DNA from: Acidocella sp.
GTDB taxonomy: Bacteria; Pseudomonadota; Alphaproteobacteria; Acetobacterales; Acetobacteraceae
Direction: 5' to 3'
DNA length: 6,255 nt
NCBI GenBank assembly: GCA_029077775.1
Contig: JAQNCU010000183.1
Span: 1-6,255 of the forward strand
Under the pieces are notes generated by a model, which worked only from the letters and a program-made list of their open reading frames with translations, was not told the DNA's origin and did not search any database. Positions within the stretch are counted from its first letter, which is position 1, and each line of letters begins with the position of its first letter. The position numbers and the translations under genes were made by a program. Positions 4,926-6,255 of the stretch are shown here, in pieces.

Positions 4926-6048
4926 ATGTATCGCTTAATCCTGGTGGGCGGCGTCCATGCGCAATTGAGCGTGCTTGCTTTGCTGGCGTGGCAGATGCCT
5001 GACATCGAAGTGACACTGGTGACCCCCAGCCCGCAACAGATTTATTCCGGCATGTTGCCGGGCTGGATGGCAGGGGATTATCGGTTGGATGAATGTCGGA
5101 TCGATCTGCGCCTGCTGGCACGCGCGGCCAATGTAAGGTTGATTCAAGCGCAGGTGGTTGGCATAGATGCCCTACAGCAGCGGGTTACGCTGTTCGACGG
5201 TACGCAGCTTGGTTATGACGGACTATCGCTCGATGTCGGCAGTGAGACACACACGGCAACCTTTGCGGCTGCGGGAGAACGTTTATTGCCAGTCAAACCG
5301 CTAGGTCAATTTATCGAACGCTAGCCTCATGTGGTTCGCGCCGCTACCGCACAGGATGCCTACCGCCTCGTCATCGTGGGCGGAGGTGCAGCCGGGGTCG
5401 AATTGGCTTTTGCCACACAGTATGCGTTCGTGACGCAGCAGTGCCGCCAAGCTGCGGTCACACTGGTGGCATCCGCACACATGATATTGCCGAGACATGC
5501 TGCGAGCGTGAAAGCCCGCACACTACGATTACTTCAGCAGCTCGGCATTAGGCTCATACAGGGACAGTCGATGGGTGCAGCAGGCGGTATCATCTTTTTG
5601 GATGGAAGCTCGCTGCCTGCGGATTGCCTGCTTGCCGCCACGGGTGCGCAACCATTAGCGTGGTTGCGTGATACCGGGCTGGCGCTGGATGAACGAGGCT
5701 GTGTGTTGGTTGATGCGCAGCATCGCAGCGTTTCGCACCCAAATGTGTTTGCGGCAGGCGATATGCGTATGCGCAACGATATCAGTCTGCCGCGCTCTAG
5801 TGTGCATGCCGTCTTTGCCGGGCCTGTATTGGCGTATAAGCTGCTTGCAAGTATAGACGGACGGGCATTGCAACGCTATCTATCGCCCGCGTAAAAAATC
5901 CTTGTACTTGCTTGCAACCAGACCGCAACACGCCATCGCCTCGTGTGGCTGGTTCAGCGCGAAAGGCCACTGAGGGTTGCGTTGGAAAAGCTGTATCGAC
6001 CGCCGATTCATGCGCAAACACACTCGTCCATTTGTGCAGGCAGCATGA
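4926..6048 (+). pseudogene. Pyridine nucleotide-disulfide oxidoreductase, SelD-associated NDH-like type, with three lesions
   Basis: Originally about 373 residues: an FAD/NAD(P)-binding oxidoreductase related to type II NADH dehydrogenases and to the N-terminal domain found fused to selenide, water dikinase in some bacteria. It starts at ATG 4926 with AAGGA before it. Landmarks: LILVGGVHAQ (FAD site, residues 4-13; relatives have GGGHAH), YSGMLPGWMAGDYRLDE (39-55), second dinucleotide fold LVIVGGGAAGVEL (148-160), and HPNVFAAGD (271-279). Lesion 1 is TAG at 5322-5324 in FIER-stop-PHVV, where relatives have Trp. Lesion 2 is a tandem duplication of TATC (5877-5880 and 5881-5884), shifting the frame to an early TAA at 5892-5894. 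In the corrected frame the C-terminus continues RPRKKSLYLLATRPQHAIAS and CGWFSAKGH. Lesion 3 is TGA at 5971-5973 in place of Trp. Then GLRWKSCIDRRFMRKH follows to the original TGA at 6046-6048, overlapping the next start. Confidence 0.85.
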
Positions 6049-6255
6049 CCCATTTCGTACGCGCAGCCCTGTCGCGTCACTTTGTGCGCAACGCACTCAA
6101 GATCGCCTTGGTGGTTGGCGCCTTGCTCAATTTGGAGAATCAGGGCGAAAGATTGCTGAATGACGCTACAATCTCGTGGCTGCATCTGTTGTTGAATTAT
6201 CTGGTGTCGTATTGTGTTACGAGCTTCAGTGCGGCGAAGAACGAGATTGAACTCG
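6045..6255 (+). CDS. nrtS: NrtS-like nitrate/nitrite transporter, 3' end outside the window
   Basis: Open from ATG 6045 to the window edge, 70 codons with no stop. Residues 16-31 (NALKIALVVGALLNLE) followed by NQGERLL, then WLHLLLNYLVSYCVTSFSAA (45-64), give two hydrophobic helices separated by a short polar loop. The pattern A-L-K-I-A-L-V-V-G-x-x-L-N-L-x-N-Q-G and L-L-x-Y-L-V-x-Y-C-V-x-x-x-S-A matches, from memory, the small NrtS membrane proteins reported as nitrate/nitrite transporters in cyanobacteria and found in proteobacteria; usual length is about 70-90 residues, so little should be missing. Its ATG overlaps (ATGA) the original stop of the oxidoreductase, which implies translational coupling in the ancestral operon. 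It has only a weak AGG 4 bases upstream, so loss of upstream translation could reduce its expression. No lesion is seen. Confidence 0.7.
   Translation, partial: MTHFVRAALSRHFVRNALKIALVVGALLNLENQGERLLNDATISWLHLLLNYLVSYCVTSFSAAKNEIEL

Noticed and set aside
5331..5894. Separate 187-residue oxidoreductase gene starting with GTG at 5331
   Set aside because: It is in the same frame as 4926-5324 and continues the same protein after a single TAG; there is no ribosome binding site before 5331.
5322..5973. Stop-codon recoding (UAG or UGA read as an amino acid) in the oxidoreductase
   Set aside because: Both stops replace Trp codons by single-base changes and a frameshift lies between them; five intact or near-intact genes in the window use TGA as their normal stop, so ordinary decay explains it better.
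1..6255. tRNA, rRNA or CRISPR array
   Set aside because: No cloverleaf, rRNA-like sequence or regularly spaced repeat was seen.

Overview
The window looks like an accessory, partly decayed stretch of a proteobacterial chromosome, most likely beta- or gammaproteobacterial. That placement is an inference from the gene families and the moderately high GC of the genes, and no marker fixes it. Four complete genes survive, all on the minus strand: a class I fructose-bisphosphate aldolase (348-1373), a small DUF2934 protein (1457-1717), a Bax-inhibitor-1/YccA-family membrane protein (2057-2728) and an HdeD/DUF308 membrane protein (3095-3643). Each has a good Shine-Dalgarno sequence.

Around and between them lie gene remnants. 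At the left edge a methyltransferase-like piece (+) abuts a P-type ATPase tail (-) at about 204/205. A second, frameshifted copy of a PEP synthase C-terminus sits at 1864-1979. A phosphoglycerate mutase cut off after about 39 codons (2797-2913) is fused to an inverted scrap of a YccA-type gene. A PEP synthase reduced to its C-terminal 285 codons (3765-4622) ends exactly at a small inverted-repeat element (4622-4789). That element has perfect 21-bp terminal repeats and an AT-rich non-coding interior, and resembles a MITE or an internally deleted IS.

Right of the element the coding strand switches. Positions 4926-6048 held a pyridine nucleotide-disulfide oxidoreductase of the SelD-associated, NADH-dehydrogenase-like type. 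It is now broken by a Trp-to-TAG change, a 4-bp tandem duplication and a Trp-to-TGA change. Its original stop overlaps (ATGA) the start of a small membrane protein that resembles the nitrate/nitrite transporter NrtS and runs off the right edge.

Functionally, the minus-strand block groups triose/PEP-level carbon metabolism (aldolase, phosphoglycerate mutase, PEP synthase) and possibly a cation ATPase with small stress-type membrane proteins. Of the three central-carbon enzymes only the aldolase remains intact. The best-supported unusual points are the two intragenomic duplications (ppsA tail, yccA scrap), the small element bordering the ppsA truncation, and the three-lesion oxidoreductase pseudogene coupled to an apparently intact NrtS-like gene.
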